DNA of 64,000 bases, taken from assembly GCA_964492425.1 (NCBI GenBank), contig CAZBKB010000003.1, forward strand, positions 21,620-85,619, written 5' to 3'. Source of the stretch: LBZV01 sp000993855 (GTDB taxonomy: Bacteria; Patescibacteriota; Microgenomatia; Curtissbacterales; GWA2-41-24). Under the pieces are notes generated by a model. It was not told the origin of the DNA. It was given only the letters and a program-made list of their open reading frames with translations, and did not search any database. Every line of letters starts with the position of its first letter. The first letter of the stretch is position 1. The translations under genes were made by a program, and so were the position numbers. This document shows positions 43,301 through 51,012 of the stretch, in pieces.

Positions 43301-45056
43301 TATAAAATTTCAGCGGGTTTCTCGTATGTACAAGATAGGTTTGCATGTAACCCTTAAGCCAGCGGGAACGCTGCCTGATCCAATTGCCAACCCTGCTATT
43401 TGCCTCTTCATACGTAGTAGAGTCAATAACAGCCGTTTTGTAACCTGCTTTGAAAAGCCTTACGCCAAGGTCTGCATCCTCGGTAACATTAAAGGGGTCC
43501 CATCCTTCTAATTTTTTAAGTTCGTCAACCGGAAAATGGTTACTGGTTCCTCCAAGAGGAATATTGGTTTTAATGGATTGCAAACCCATAAGTACAACGT
43601 CAAACCAGAGGGAATATTCTGCTGTAAAAAGCCTGGTCAAAATGTTTTGATGGGCGTTGTGGTAGTTTAATTTCGCTTGAAGACACATCACATCCCGTGG
43701 TACTTTTGAGAAAGCTATGTACGCCTTTTTCAGCTGTTTTGGGTCCGGTACGTCCTCGGCATCATAGACAACCAAAAGCTCTCCCCTCGCATGCCATAAT
43801 CCCCAGTTACAAGCCTTGGGTTTTGTCTTTGGAAGAGAATCGGGAACAACAAGTGTACTTACATAAGATGGCAAATTACCCGCTTCGCACAACTCAATAC
43901 TCTCACGGTCATCTTCCTCAAGAAGCAATATTGTATCCAGCTTGTCTTTTGGCCAATCCAGTTTATCAATTGCTCCTAAAAAATTAGGTAAAATTTCAGC
44001 CTCTTTATACAAAGGACAAAGTATTGTATATATTGGCAAATCAGATTCAACCAAAGCATCAATTTCCTCATCAGTTACACTAATGGCAGACTCATGATGA
44101 AGGCTTCTTAAAATAAGAAAGAAGTTAAAAATTACATCAACAAAGTAAACAACGCTTAAAACCCCAACGAATATTCCAAGTGTAAAAAGTACATTTTTGA
44201 AAAGACCATAAGACACCACACCAAACAAGAAAAATACAAATAATTTTTGCCAGGCAACAAAATTTTCAAGAGCGCTTATATCGGATTTTAATATTGTATG
44301 TGTTATATATCTCTTTCCACCATACGCGACTCCCGCACCAATGTTTGTATCGCTCGCTTTGGGTTTAAAATAAACAGGTTCAATTCTTCTAAGCTTTAAC
44401 AGCAGTGCATTTAGAAACAGTTCAACTGAGACTTTGCCAACATTAAGTTTAGATTTTCCAGCATTTCTTTTTTTAAATTCAATATCATGGCTGCCGATAG
44501 TAAAACCGGCTTCTTTTGCCCTTTTCAAAAATTCAAGGTCAAATGTCCAAGCGCTTTTAGCCCTATAAGAGATAGTTTCTATCACCTCGCGCCTAAAAAC
44601 CTTCAAACCGGATTGTACGTCGGCATTAATATCAAAAAATAGATTGGAAAATACGTTTTTAAAAGTTTTACTTAAAAAGGTTCTTAATTTACCGGTTTTA
44701 TTTACTTTTCTGTTTGCAACAACAATATCGTAATCTTTTAATCTTTTTAACATTTCATAAATCTCCCCGGGGTCATATTGTAAATCTGAGTCCAGAATTG
44801 CCAATATATCATATTTTGCGCTCAAAAATCCCTGAATTAGCGAATAAGCCTTACCCTTTTTGCCAGTTTTCCGAAATACGCGAATAGGGTGTAAACTTGA
44901 AAGCTCATTTAAAAACTCAAATGTACCATCCTCTGATTTATCATCAACAAAAATAATTTCAAATTCCAAATAAGGTAATAAGGCCTCCTCAAGCCGCAAA
45001 ATAAGAGGTTCAACGTTTTCCCTTTCGTTATATGTCGGAACAATGACACTAAGCAT
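40344..45056 (-). CDS. Four-module fusion: GT2, membrane GT2, Wzx/MOP flippase, GT4
   Basis: 1570 residues without an internal stop. Module 1 (about 1-230) is a DPM1-like GT2 (IVPTYNERENVEPLI, VDDKSEDGT, LDSDLQYDPGE). Two membrane helices (270-315) lead to module 2 (about 325-570), a processive-type GT2 (LCPLYKEAEIL, YDAEDVPDP, TEDADLG, IRQRSRWLKG) followed by helices to about 700. Module 3 (about 750-1155) has about 12 helices and looks like a Wzx/MOP polysaccharide flippase. Module 4 (about 1190-1550) is a GT4 (WAGGAEIYAHEIAKNL, MGRLKPYKSIDTLIY, PSMLEGWGISVVEA). Synthesis, export and elongation of one lipid-linked glycan could be channelled by it. It heads the operon. Usual homologues are separate proteins. 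Confidence 0.88.
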   Translation of the reverse strand: MLSVIVPTYNERENVEPLILRLEEALLPYLEFEIIFVDDKSEDGTFEFLNELSSLHPIRVFRKTGKKGKAYSLIQGFLSAKYDILAILDSDLQYDPGEIYEMLKRLKDYDIVVANRKVNKTGKLRTFLSKTFKNVFSNLFFDINADVQSGLKVFRREVIETISYRAKSAWTFDLEFLKRAKEAGFTIGSHDIEFKKRNAGKSKLNVGKVSVELFLNALLLKLRRIEPVYFKPKASDTNIGAGVAYGGKRYITHTILKSDISALENFVAWQKLFVFFLFGVVSYGLFKNVLFTLGIFVGVLSVVYFVDVIFNFFLILRSLHHESAISVTDEEIDALVESDLPIYTILCPLYKEAEILPNFLGAIDKLDWPKDKLDTILLLEEDDRESIELCEAGNLPSYVSTLVVPDSLPKTKPKACNWGLWHARGELLVVYDAEDVPDPKQLKKAYIAFSKVPRDVMCLQAKLNYHNAHQNILTRLFTAEYSLWFDVVLMGLQSIKTNIPLGGTSNHFPVDELKKLEGWDPFNVTEDADLGVRLFKAGYKTAVIDSTTYEEANSRVGNWIRQRSRWLKGYMQTYLVHTRNPLKFYREYGLHAFVFQLLLGGKIAFMFINPILWLVTLLYFPLFSIMGETVNKLYPAPVFYMAIISLVFGNFMYMYFFMIGCAKREQWSLVKYVFLIPLYWLLGSVAALVGLHQLIFKPHFWEKTQHGLNIKQTELSGTLSIWQNIKAVFGSQFEGVYSFLSLPRLKNNIPGLPKISGYLAGSGSFLVISTVFANFLNFIYNAYLTRAVSLESYALISLIGSFTFLTTILFVSLSRTVTHKTAFFLGKHKEVISEFWRQTRKKVFLLSCGVALVWIILSPFFSVYFRENSILPFILFSPVWLVGAVAAVDEGFIFGSHKYQAVGILLVVEAISRLMFTWFLVEMGFGRFVYVAIPISLVIAFCAGWIYASRLGKAKHKRIEDHLLFPSKFFITSILTKFWIVAFISLDLILAKHYLPNEEAGRYALLSIAAKSIFFIGSLFSQFITPIVSKEEGEGQKSKSTFNKIFALSSIGACGAYIAIGLFGHISAPILFGDKAHVIAQFLPLFGFAILLFTISTSLMLFHQTRKLNLFPAVGLALALFEIFMISIFHSNISQIVNGMFIVSISGFVVLLLMHIFEERVRVVSRNLEDLVLLFAPNKNKKALIYPNLRILIMNWRDLKHKWAGGAEIYAHEIAKNLVKQGHQVTIFCGNDGHNLRFEKIDGVNIIRRGGFYTVYIWAFLYYIFRFRKKFDLVIDCENGIPFFTPLYSNLPIIVLVHHVHQEVFRTQLAFPFNKIAQVLEGFLMPVAYRNKKLVTVSNSSKVDLEKLGFVNSIEVINPGVDNVNVNKYAKTQYPQLLYMGRLKPYKSIDTLIYSMIKIASVYPKARLIIAGEGESEDFLKRLVEKLGLVSSVEFMGRVDDELKWKLLSESWIFVQPSMLEGWGISVVEASSCSTAVIASSVAGLRDSVVHNYNGFLVEWGNVDSFSSSILSLISNEELRKRLERQGTLWASQFSWERSSTAFYNLILREVNSAKSPKFTENVALGGEKI

Positions 45057-45197
45057 GGCAAGCTAATTTTTAGGGATATTAAAAATCCCAACGGGCAGCG
45101 CAAATTAACGATTGAACATATTATCATATAGTAATCACGTTTACAAGTTAAATCCAAAATATTAAATATCTTATAATTTTGAGGTGTAAGCTAAAAC

Positions 45198-47384
45198 TCA
45201 AGCTTTTTGAAGATCTGTTTTCCTGCGGAGAACAAAAGTTGCAAGCCCAAGAATAGCAAATGCAATTGCCATTCTAAGATAAATAGGCATACCAAAATCA
45301 AACGGGTCTCTTTCCGCCCTATATGTGGTTATAGATTGGACTTGGGTATCTGGCCCCTCACCTTCAACTGACCCGCCGCCAGCTTTTGAGAAGAAATTTT
45401 GATTTAAAATAGCAGCAACTTGAGCCGATAATCCTGAATCTCCTCCAGATGTTGAAAAACCATCATCCGAAGAATTCGAAGAAGAATTTGAGCTAATCGC
45501 GCTGTTTGTTTGGGAACTTGAATTTCCTACATTTACTCCCCCGACTGCAGGAATTTGACCTGTAAATCCTGCCGGCACGAAATTACCAATCCAGGATCCA
45601 AATACGTTTACCAATGTCATCACAACTTTGCGGCCTGAGAAATTTGAGTTAATAAAGTTGATCACATTCACTACAATATTAGCATCACCTGTTGTGATAC
45701 TTGAATTTCCACCTGTATTCTTGCTTGCATCATTTCCACCAGTATTGGCATCGATATTAATATTGTTAGTAATTGTCCCGTTATTATTTATATTTGTGTA
45801 ATTTGTATTTGTATTGTTAATCTCTGAACTGTTAACAGAATCTGTCCCGTTATTTTGGTTCATAGCAACCAACTGACCATTTTGATCTACAAAGAAAATT
45901 GAACCATCCGATGTATAGAAATAAGTGCCTGGTGCCGCCCCTAAAATCTGTCCCTGCCAATCTCCCGAAATGTCGTTTATGAATACAAAATAGATAGGTT
46001 CGCAGCTTCCGGCCGTTACGTTTACGTTGGCAATGTTGACAACGTTTGCATCAACATTGACATCCCCCGTACTTATAGTGCTGAAACCTCCTGTATTGCC
46101 ACTTGTACTGTTACCACCTGTACTTGCGTCTAGGTTAAGGTTATTTTCAACTGTGGTCTTATTGGTTACATTGGACGTATCTGTGTTTGTGCTGTTAACT
46201 GTCGCGTTGTTTGTCGAATCGCTCCCGTTGCCTATATTGGTTGCTGTCATATCTTGGCTACATTCACAGGAACAATCAGACGTGGGTCCTGTAATACCTG
46301 GCTGGACAATGTTTCCGACCATATCACCGAAGATGTTAACAACATTCATAGCACCATCTACAACAGTATTTAGTGCGTTTACTACATTGGCAACTACATT
46401 AGCATCACCTGTATCGATGGTAGAATCACCACCAGTGTTTTTACTTGTCTTGTTATAACCGGTATTGGCATCTATATCGATATTATTTACGATATCCCCA
46501 TTGTTATTGACCGTCTCCACATTTGTATTTGTATTATTAATTGTCGAATCATTTGTAGAATCTGAACCATTCCCTATATTTTGTGCAGCCAATGTTGAGG
46601 AGTCCAAAAGTATATCCCCATTATAGTTTCCGTTAACATCAAACTGATAAACTCCAAGGCTTACTTCATTAGCATCTGTAATCACCGTAACAACAACATT
46701 TGCATCGCCTGTTATGATCTCGCTGTCTCCAACATTGCCTGATGCGTCGTTGTAGCCGGAATTAGCATCGAAATCCAAGTTATTGTCAATATTTGCATTA
46801 TTGTTAATGACTACGGCTGTATTATTGTTATTGTTTGCAGTTGCTGTATTGTCCGATCCCGATCCGTTTGCACTGTTTGTGACGGTCGTATCGCCGACAC
46901 AGGCACTACAATCGCCATCCGTAGAAATTGCAGTATTATTGGCGCTGGTTGTCAAAACGCCGTTGGCATTGGCGTCGCCGGTATTAATAGAAGTGTCTCC
47001 GACATTTCCGCCACCGTCTATTCCTCCGGTAGAATCAGTAGCACCGGGGTTCTGGCTTGCAAGCCAGGCCTGGTATTCCTGCCATCGCCTTTCTTTCTCG
47101 TCATCACTAATGTAATAGTCGGTTTTACTATCCCCGTCACGGTCATCTGGATCAACCACACTTGGGCCATCCCAACTGCTAACAGGTGTAGGCAAAGGTG
47201 ACGCTACTATAGTTGGATCCGGACTTGAAGCCGGGCTCGGTTCCGGACTTGGTGAAGGCCCAGACTCAGAATCTGACGGCGCGTCTAGGCCTGGATCATT
47301 CCCTGCCATTACCACCATGGTCGGGTTCAAAACCAAGCTCAAAGACAGGAATATGGATATTAATGTTTTTTTCAGTTTAATCAT
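45198..47384 (-). CDS. Large secreted Asn/Thr/Gly/Asp-repeat protein with C-terminal anchor
   Basis: 728 residues. Signal peptide (1-27), Ser/Pro linker, a charged segment, then five rounds of a 100-120 residue repeat: IGNGSDSTN...TNTN, NNNGDIVNNIDIDANTGYN, SKNTGG, STIDTGDANVVANVVNALN. The pattern predicts stacked beta strands (a solenoid or fibre). A membrane helix near the end (LRMAIAFAILGLATFVL, then RRK) anchors it. It is a larger paralogue of the 47588 and 27936 proteins, probably a cell-surface adhesin or layer protein. The upstream hairpin region (47509-47573) precedes it. Confidence 0.8.
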   Translation of the reverse strand: MIKLKKTLISIFLSLSLVLNPTMVVMAGNDPGLDAPSDSESGPSPSPEPSPASSPDPTIVASPLPTPVSSWDGPSVVDPDDRDGDSKTDYYISDDEKERRWQEYQAWLASQNPGATDSTGGIDGGGNVGDTSINTGDANANGVLTTSANNTAISTDGDCSACVGDTTVTNSANGSGSDNTATANNNNNTAVVINNNANIDNNLDFDANSGYNDASGNVGDSEIITGDANVVVTVITDANEVSLGVYQFDVNGNYNGDILLDSSTLAAQNIGNGSDSTNDSTINNTNTNVETVNNNGDIVNNIDIDANTGYNKTSKNTGGDSTIDTGDANVVANVVNALNTVVDGAMNVVNIFGDMVGNIVQPGITGPTSDCSCECSQDMTATNIGNGSDSTNNATVNSTNTDTSNVTNKTTVENNLNLDASTGGNSTSGNTGGFSTISTGDVNVDANVVNIANVNVTAGSCEPIYFVFINDISGDWQGQILGAAPGTYFYTSDGSIFFVDQNGQLVAMNQNNGTDSVNSSEINNTNTNYTNINNNGTITNNINIDANTGGNDASKNTGGNSSITTGDANIVVNVINFINSNFSGRKVVMTLVNVFGSWIGNFVPAGFTGQIPAVGGVNVGNSSSQTNSAISSNSSSNSSDDGFSTSGGDSGLSAQVAAILNQNFFSKAGGGSVEGEGPDTQVQSITTYRAERDPFDFGMPIYLRMAIAFAILGLATFVLRRKTDLQKA

Positions 47385-47464
47385 TTTTTGTTTACTACTC
47401 TAAGCCTAAAAGGGCAAAGTCGCTATCTTTTATATTATTTATATTCTTCAAAATTTTCTTTTTC

Positions 47465-47498
47465 GTTAAATGTTACTGTTTATTGTTAACTGTTAACT
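47465..47498. repeat. 7-nt array (GTTAACT type)
   Basis: GTTAAAT, then GTTACT (one base short), GTTTATT, GTTAACT, GTTAACT. It lies upstream of the 45198-47384 gene. Confidence 0.7.
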
Positions 47499-47508
47499 TT
47501 TTCCATCT

Positions 47509-47573
47509 ATTCTTGGAGGCTACCCTTCAGCTTACCTAGGTGGTTCAACCTAATCAGGTAAACCTCCAAGAAT
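47509..47573 (-). promoter_or_regulatory. Structured RNA candidate upstream of the 728-residue repeat protein
   Basis: An 11-bp outer stem (47509-47519 with 47563-47573) encloses a second stem TTACCT/AGGTAA and a small third. No T run follows in either direction, so it is not a simple terminator. It shares GGAGGTT, a TAGGT core and AGCCTCC with the structure at 48958-49009, which also precedes a repeat-protein gene at a similar distance (about 115-125 nt). No known riboswitch class matches. Confidence 0.5.
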
Positions 47574-47587
47574 TCAGGAATTCTGCT

Positions 47588-48844
47588 TTAAGCAATTAAT
47601 GCCAAAAGCAATAAGAGAACAGACATAGAACCACCCATTTCCGGAAGGTCAAAATCTACATCTCCAAGTACGTTAGAGTTTGCAGTGTTCTCTACTTCTA
47701 CGTCTGCGTCTGCATCACCAGTGGTAACCGATGGATCACCACCATGGGTGTTGTCATTGACATCGTTTTTACCGGTGTCCAAATCAACATCCACTTCGTT
47801 GCAGTCATTCTTGTGACCACGCCAGAACCATTCCTGGTATCCGCCTTTGCCACAATCATAATCGTTTGTTTGGGTAATATACTTAACAGATGTCAAGTAT
47901 GCCTTAACAGTATTGTCACTGTCAGAACCGTTACCCTTTACTAGAACGTCTAGGTCTTCAAGACAACCACAACCTTCTAGCTCTGCTGCATTGAAGTTAG
48001 CCATATTACTGACATTAACGTCTGCATTTGCATCACCTGTGTCGATTGAAACATCGCCACCTGTGTTGTCATTTGCATCGTTTTTACCTGTATCGGCGTC
48101 TACGTCGACATCGTTAGAAATGTCAGCATAATTGGATTGGTTGATAGTGTTATTAGAAGTCAAATTAACTTTGACTGTATTGTCGCTATCAGAACCGTTT
48201 CCAGAAATTTCGACAGCTACTCCACCGCCGTTTCCGCCGGTAATAGCCGCCCAGTTTGCGTTTGCTTGGTTACTTACAGTAACGGTCGCATCTGCATCAC
48301 CAGTTTCAACGGAAACATCACCACCCGTATTACCGTTTGCGTCGTTCTTGCCGGTGTCTAGATCAACATCGACATCGTTATCGAACTCAGCATTGTTCGT
48401 CTGGGTGATGGAATTTGTGTTGTTAGACGTGAACTTTATTTTGTTCTCATCATTGTTTCCATTGTCTGTTCCGTTACCCTTAATGGTTAAGGTAACGTCA
48501 TCTGGACAACATCCGTCAACGCTAGCCTGGTTTGAATTAGCAGTGTTTGTAACACTTACTGTCGCATCAGCATCACCTGTGTCGATAGAAACATCGCCAC
48601 CTGTGTTGTCGTTTGCGTCATTGTTACCAGTGTCAGCGTCTACATCTATGTTGTTGGAGATGTTAGCTGTATTGGTTTGGTTAACGGTAGTTGTGTTTGT
48701 TTGGTTAACTTCAACAGTGTTGTCGCTATCCGAACCGTTTCCAGAAATTTCAACTGTTGTTGCCGCAAGAGGCATAGCAAATGAGGAAACTACCAAAGCA
48801 GCTGTAGAAGCAGCAGTTGCAAGTTTTATTGCAATTTTGTTCAT
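47588..48844 (-). CDS. Secreted Asn/Thr/Gly/Asp-repeat surface protein
   Basis: 418 residues. Signal peptide (about 1-30) then four to five repeats of about 80-90 residues: SGNGSDSDNTVEVN, ANISNNIDVDADTGNNDAND, NTGGDVSIDTGDADATVSVTNTANSN. The repeat is acidic (Asp in most strands), which may bind calcium. It ends in a short hydrophobic patch (LPEMGGSMSVLLLLLALIA) that could be a weak anchor. I choose ATG 48844; a GTG at 48856 is part of the Shine-Dalgarno AAGGAGGTGA. It probably coats the cell or forms fibres; function not proven. Confidence 0.8.
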   Translation of the reverse strand: MNKIAIKLATAASTAALVVSSFAMPLAATTVEISGNGSDSDNTVEVNQTNTTTVNQTNTANISNNIDVDADTGNNDANDNTGGDVSIDTGDADATVSVTNTANSNQASVDGCCPDDVTLTIKGNGTDNGNNDENKIKFTSNNTNSITQTNNAEFDNDVDVDLDTGKNDANGNTGGDVSVETGDADATVTVSNQANANWAAITGGNGGGVAVEISGNGSDSDNTVKVNLTSNNTINQSNYADISNDVDVDADTGKNDANDNTGGDVSIDTGDANADVNVSNMANFNAAELEGCGCLEDLDVLVKGNGSDSDNTVKAYLTSVKYITQTNDYDCGKGGYQEWFWRGHKNDCNEVDVDLDTGKNDVNDNTHGGDPSVTTGDADADVEVENTANSNVLGDVDFDLPEMGGSMSVLLLLLALIA

Positions 48845-48957
48845 ATTATTTTTCACCTCCTTTCATCCTTTGAAGCTTTAGCGAAAGAGGACTTCCTTGC
48901 TAAACTTCTTTAATTCCGTTAACTCTCCTCCAACACCTTATGCGAAAGAGAAAACGA

Positions 48958-49009
48958 AAACGGAGGCTCATCACCTAGACAATATTATCTAAGTAACGAA
49001 CCTCCGTTT
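48958..49009 (-). promoter_or_regulatory. Nested hairpin upstream of the 418-residue repeat protein
   Basis: A 9-bp outer stem AAACGGAGG (48958-48966) with CCTCCGTTT (49001-49009) encloses an imperfect inner stem ACCTAGA/TCTAAGT. On the - strand a T-rich tail follows, so it may also end the transcript of the 49141 gene. Compare 47509-47573. Confidence 0.5.
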
Positions 49010-49021
49010 GCGGTCGGCTCT

Positions 49022-49049
49022 GTCGTCCGTAGCCTTAGCAAAGGACGAC
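49022..49049. repeat. REP-like hairpin GTCGTCC/GGACGAC
   Basis: Stem GTCGTCC (49022-49028) with GGACGAC (49043-49049); the loop GTAGCCTTAGCAAA is close to that of the other TCCTTCG-type hairpins. Confidence 0.55.
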
Positions 49050-49099
49050 CGTTATTCAATTTTTGGACAGATTTTATCCTGCGGGCAAAAGACTTTTAA

Positions 49100-49129
49100 A
49101 GTCTAACAAACAATTTTTCCCTTTGTCAA
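49100..49129 (-). promoter_or_regulatory. Promoter of the 418-residue repeat protein
   Basis: On the - strand TTGACA (49124-49129), 18-bp spacer, TAGACT (49100-49105), overlapped by the palindrome GACTTTTAAAGTC (49091-49103). Confidence 0.4.
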
Positions 49130-49140
49130 CGTACCAAAAG

Positions 49141-49824
49141 CTAGAGTTCAATCTCAATTGTCTCTTGACTTCCCCGTACCTCTCCAATTAAAAGCTTAAA
49201 TTTTGTTTGTCCTTTATTAACAACATAACCTACACGTGTTTTCCTTAAAGAAACAGCTTCGACATTAACTTCATTGTTGTGGACGTCTGGAGCATAGTTT
49301 CGCATGTCTTCACCTACGAGCCTAACCATATCTACGGGCTTCACCTTTAACTGTTTCTTGGTGTCATTTTGAATTTCCATATTGATAACAAGAAAAGTCT
49401 TACCTTCTTTAGTTTTTGCAGGTTTATTCTGTATTAAAATATTGTCCGTTTTATCTATATTTGTAATTGTAATTATTAATTTTTCCCCTGTCTCACTGCC
49501 TTCCTTGGTCTTTATTGGCACCTCAAACCGCCTATTTACACCAACACTTGACTGCACAGAACTACTTGACGTACCTCCCACAACTGTTTGAGGATCACGA
49601 CCAGATGCTTTTATTCCAATAATTAATAGGACAATAATGCATATTAATGCAAGACCAATTGACGTTTTCTTGTGTGCAGACGACCAATTCTTAGCTTTAT
49701 GATATACACGCAAATTTTTAAGAGATTTAACCTTATCAAAAAACTTATGGAGAAAATTTTTTAGAGATCCTACATCTGCCAAAACCTTTTTAGGTGGTTG
49801 CTGTTCTTTTTCTGCCTCGTTCAT
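49141..49824 (-). CDS. Membrane-anchored protein with DUF4352-like domain
   Basis: 227 residues. A basic cytoplasmic N-terminus (about 1-52), one membrane helix (about 55-72), a Ser linker, and an extracellular immunoglobulin-like domain: RRFEVPIKTKEGSETGEKLI, FLVINMEIQNDTKKQLKV, YVVNKGQTKFKLLIG. The pattern resembles DUF4352/TeeA-like domains, which pack as beta sandwiches; function unknown. It lies between a secreted protein and the repeat-protein gene. Confidence 0.7.
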   Translation of the reverse strand: MNEAEKEQQPPKKVLADVGSLKNFLHKFFDKVKSLKNLRVYHKAKNWSSAHKKTSIGLALICIIVLLIIGIKASGRDPQTVVGGTSSSSVQSSVGVNRRFEVPIKTKEGSETGEKLIITITNIDKTDNILIQNKPAKTKEGKTFLVINMEIQNDTKKQLKVKPVDMVRLVGEDMRNYAPDVHNNEVNVEAVSLRKTRVGYVVNKGQTKFKLLIGEVRGSQETIEIEL

Positions 49825-49948
49825 TGACTCAATTTTATCCGGGCAGAAATATGCAGTTAATTATATGTTATGAGAAGGTTTTGTCAAGATACTGACTTAA
49901 ATGTAACAAACTAATTTATATAATATAAATCTATATAAACATAATTAA

Positions 49949-50587
49949 CTAGAAAAATTTGATAATGTTCCAAATTCCCCAAAACACATCAAATACCATT
50001 CCAAAAAAACCTTTGTCATTCTCCGTTGCACGATTTGTATACAACCCTACATCACTAAAAGATTCAAGCTGCTCCAACCCCTCTTCCGCACTAGACTCAC
50101 TAATTGTCAGACCCCTTGAACCCTCCGGTATGTCCAACTTATCTGAATCTTTTAAATCATCTGGAAGCTTCATCCCCCTCACACTATTATTAACATTCAC
50201 TTTCACACTCCCCCCATTTTTTAAGCCACCAACATTTATTGTTCTAACACCAACAACGCTTGAACCCTCACCTTCAATTCTCGCCTCGAGAGAATAATAA
50301 CCGTTTTTGTCTGGAGCACTGAAACTTGCAGTATAGCCATCTTCACTCTGGGATAAATTGACCGAACTAATGGTGGAATAGTTATTATCCTTAACATAAA
50401 GTATGTGCGACGAACCCATAAGATCCGTTTTAATCCTTACAAAGACCGTGTCTCCAACGTTAAAATTTTTATCAGTGGACATAAAACCGGAATTTTTAGA
50501 CACCTCAAGACTAGCTCCAAATATATCGGAAGGTAGTAGAAATAATACAAATAAGGGTACTAAAAGTGTCGGCAGGACTTTACTCAT
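49949..50587 (-). CDS. Secreted protein of unknown function
   Basis: 212 residues with a signal peptide (about 1-24), a beta-rich part (LEVSKNSGFMSTDKNFNVGD to GVRTINVGG) resembling an extracellular Ig-like fold, and a C-terminal amphipathic or hydrophobic tail (FFGMVFDVFWGIWNIIKFF) that may insert in the membrane. No family recognised. It follows the YezD-like gene on the same strand, 28 bp away. Confidence 0.65.
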   Translation of the reverse strand: MSKVLPTLLVPLFVLFLLPSDIFGASLEVSKNSGFMSTDKNFNVGDTVFVRIKTDLMGSSHILYVKDNNYSTISSVNLSQSEDGYTASFSAPDKNGYYSLEARIEGEGSSVVGVRTINVGGLKNGGSVKVNVNNSVRGMKLPDDLKDSDKLDIPEGSRGLTISESSAEEGLEQLESFSDVGLYTNRATENDKGFFGMVFDVFWGIWNIIKFF

Positions 50588-50615
50588 GTTAACAATTTAG
50601 CAATTTAGAATATCA

Positions 50616-50876
50616 TTACTCTCTGTTACTGGGACTAATCCTCTGTGTATTAGCTCTTGACCCAAGCTGCGACCGTCTAAACGTCACAGAAATGTTACGA
50701 CCATTATTCTTCCTTGCAAGTTTTGTAATTTTTCTCTCCGTTATCTGTACCACATTGTAATTTTCGACATAAATTTCAATAGAACCGTAAGATTTATTTC
50801 TAAGAGCATCAACAATCTGCGAAATTAATTGTGGGGTTATCCTTTGTGTTGAATAGTCACTGTCACCCGTGTTCAT
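50616..50876 (-). CDS. YezD/DUF2292-like small protein
   Basis: 86 residues from ATG 50876. The core IVDALRNKSYGSIEIYVENY then NVVQITERKI matches the YezD family; a basic Arg/Lys-rich C-terminus follows. The family's function is unclear. A TTG at 50945 would extend it by 23 residues, but that TTGACA is the -35 box of a good promoter, so the upstream extension is not translated. Confidence 0.7.
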   Translation of the reverse strand: MNTGDSDYSTQRITPQLISQIVDALRNKSYGSIEIYVENYNVVQITERKITKLARKNNGRNISVTFRRSQLGSRANTQRISPSNRE

Positions 50877-50916
50877 AACATTAATGCGGGCAGACAAATC
50901 TTCCAAAGTCTCAACG

Positions 50917-50945
50917 AATATATTCCTATCGAAAGTAATTGTCAA
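50917..50945 (-). promoter_or_regulatory. Promoter of the YezD-like gene
   Basis: On the - strand TTGACA (50940-50945), 17-bp spacer, TATATT (50917-50922). Confidence 0.65.
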
Positions 50946-51012
50946 GACCCTCGAGTCATGGTATCAGCCAGCCAACATATCAGAATCTGAATGCTTAAAA
51001 ACCAGGAATAAC

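Larger units (their letters stand above)
48845..49140. other. Upstream region of the 418-residue repeat protein, 296 bp
   Basis: Holds the Shine-Dalgarno, a GAAGCTTTAGCGAAAG REP-like piece (about 48872-48896), the nested hairpin at 48958-49009, a second hairpin (49022-49049) and a promoter at 49100-49129. Long leader (about 250 nt). No gene is seen. Confidence 0.5.

Noticed and set aside
48132..48881. Long frame on + over the repeat-protein gene
   Set aside because: It is the antisense of Asn/Asp-rich repeats and mirrors their codons; the - strand frame has the signal peptide and Shine-Dalgarno.
47509..49009. c-di-GMP, SAM, cobalamin, fluoride or glycine riboswitch at the structured leaders
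   Set aside because: I compared by eye and none of the conserved cores is present; I keep them as unassigned structures.
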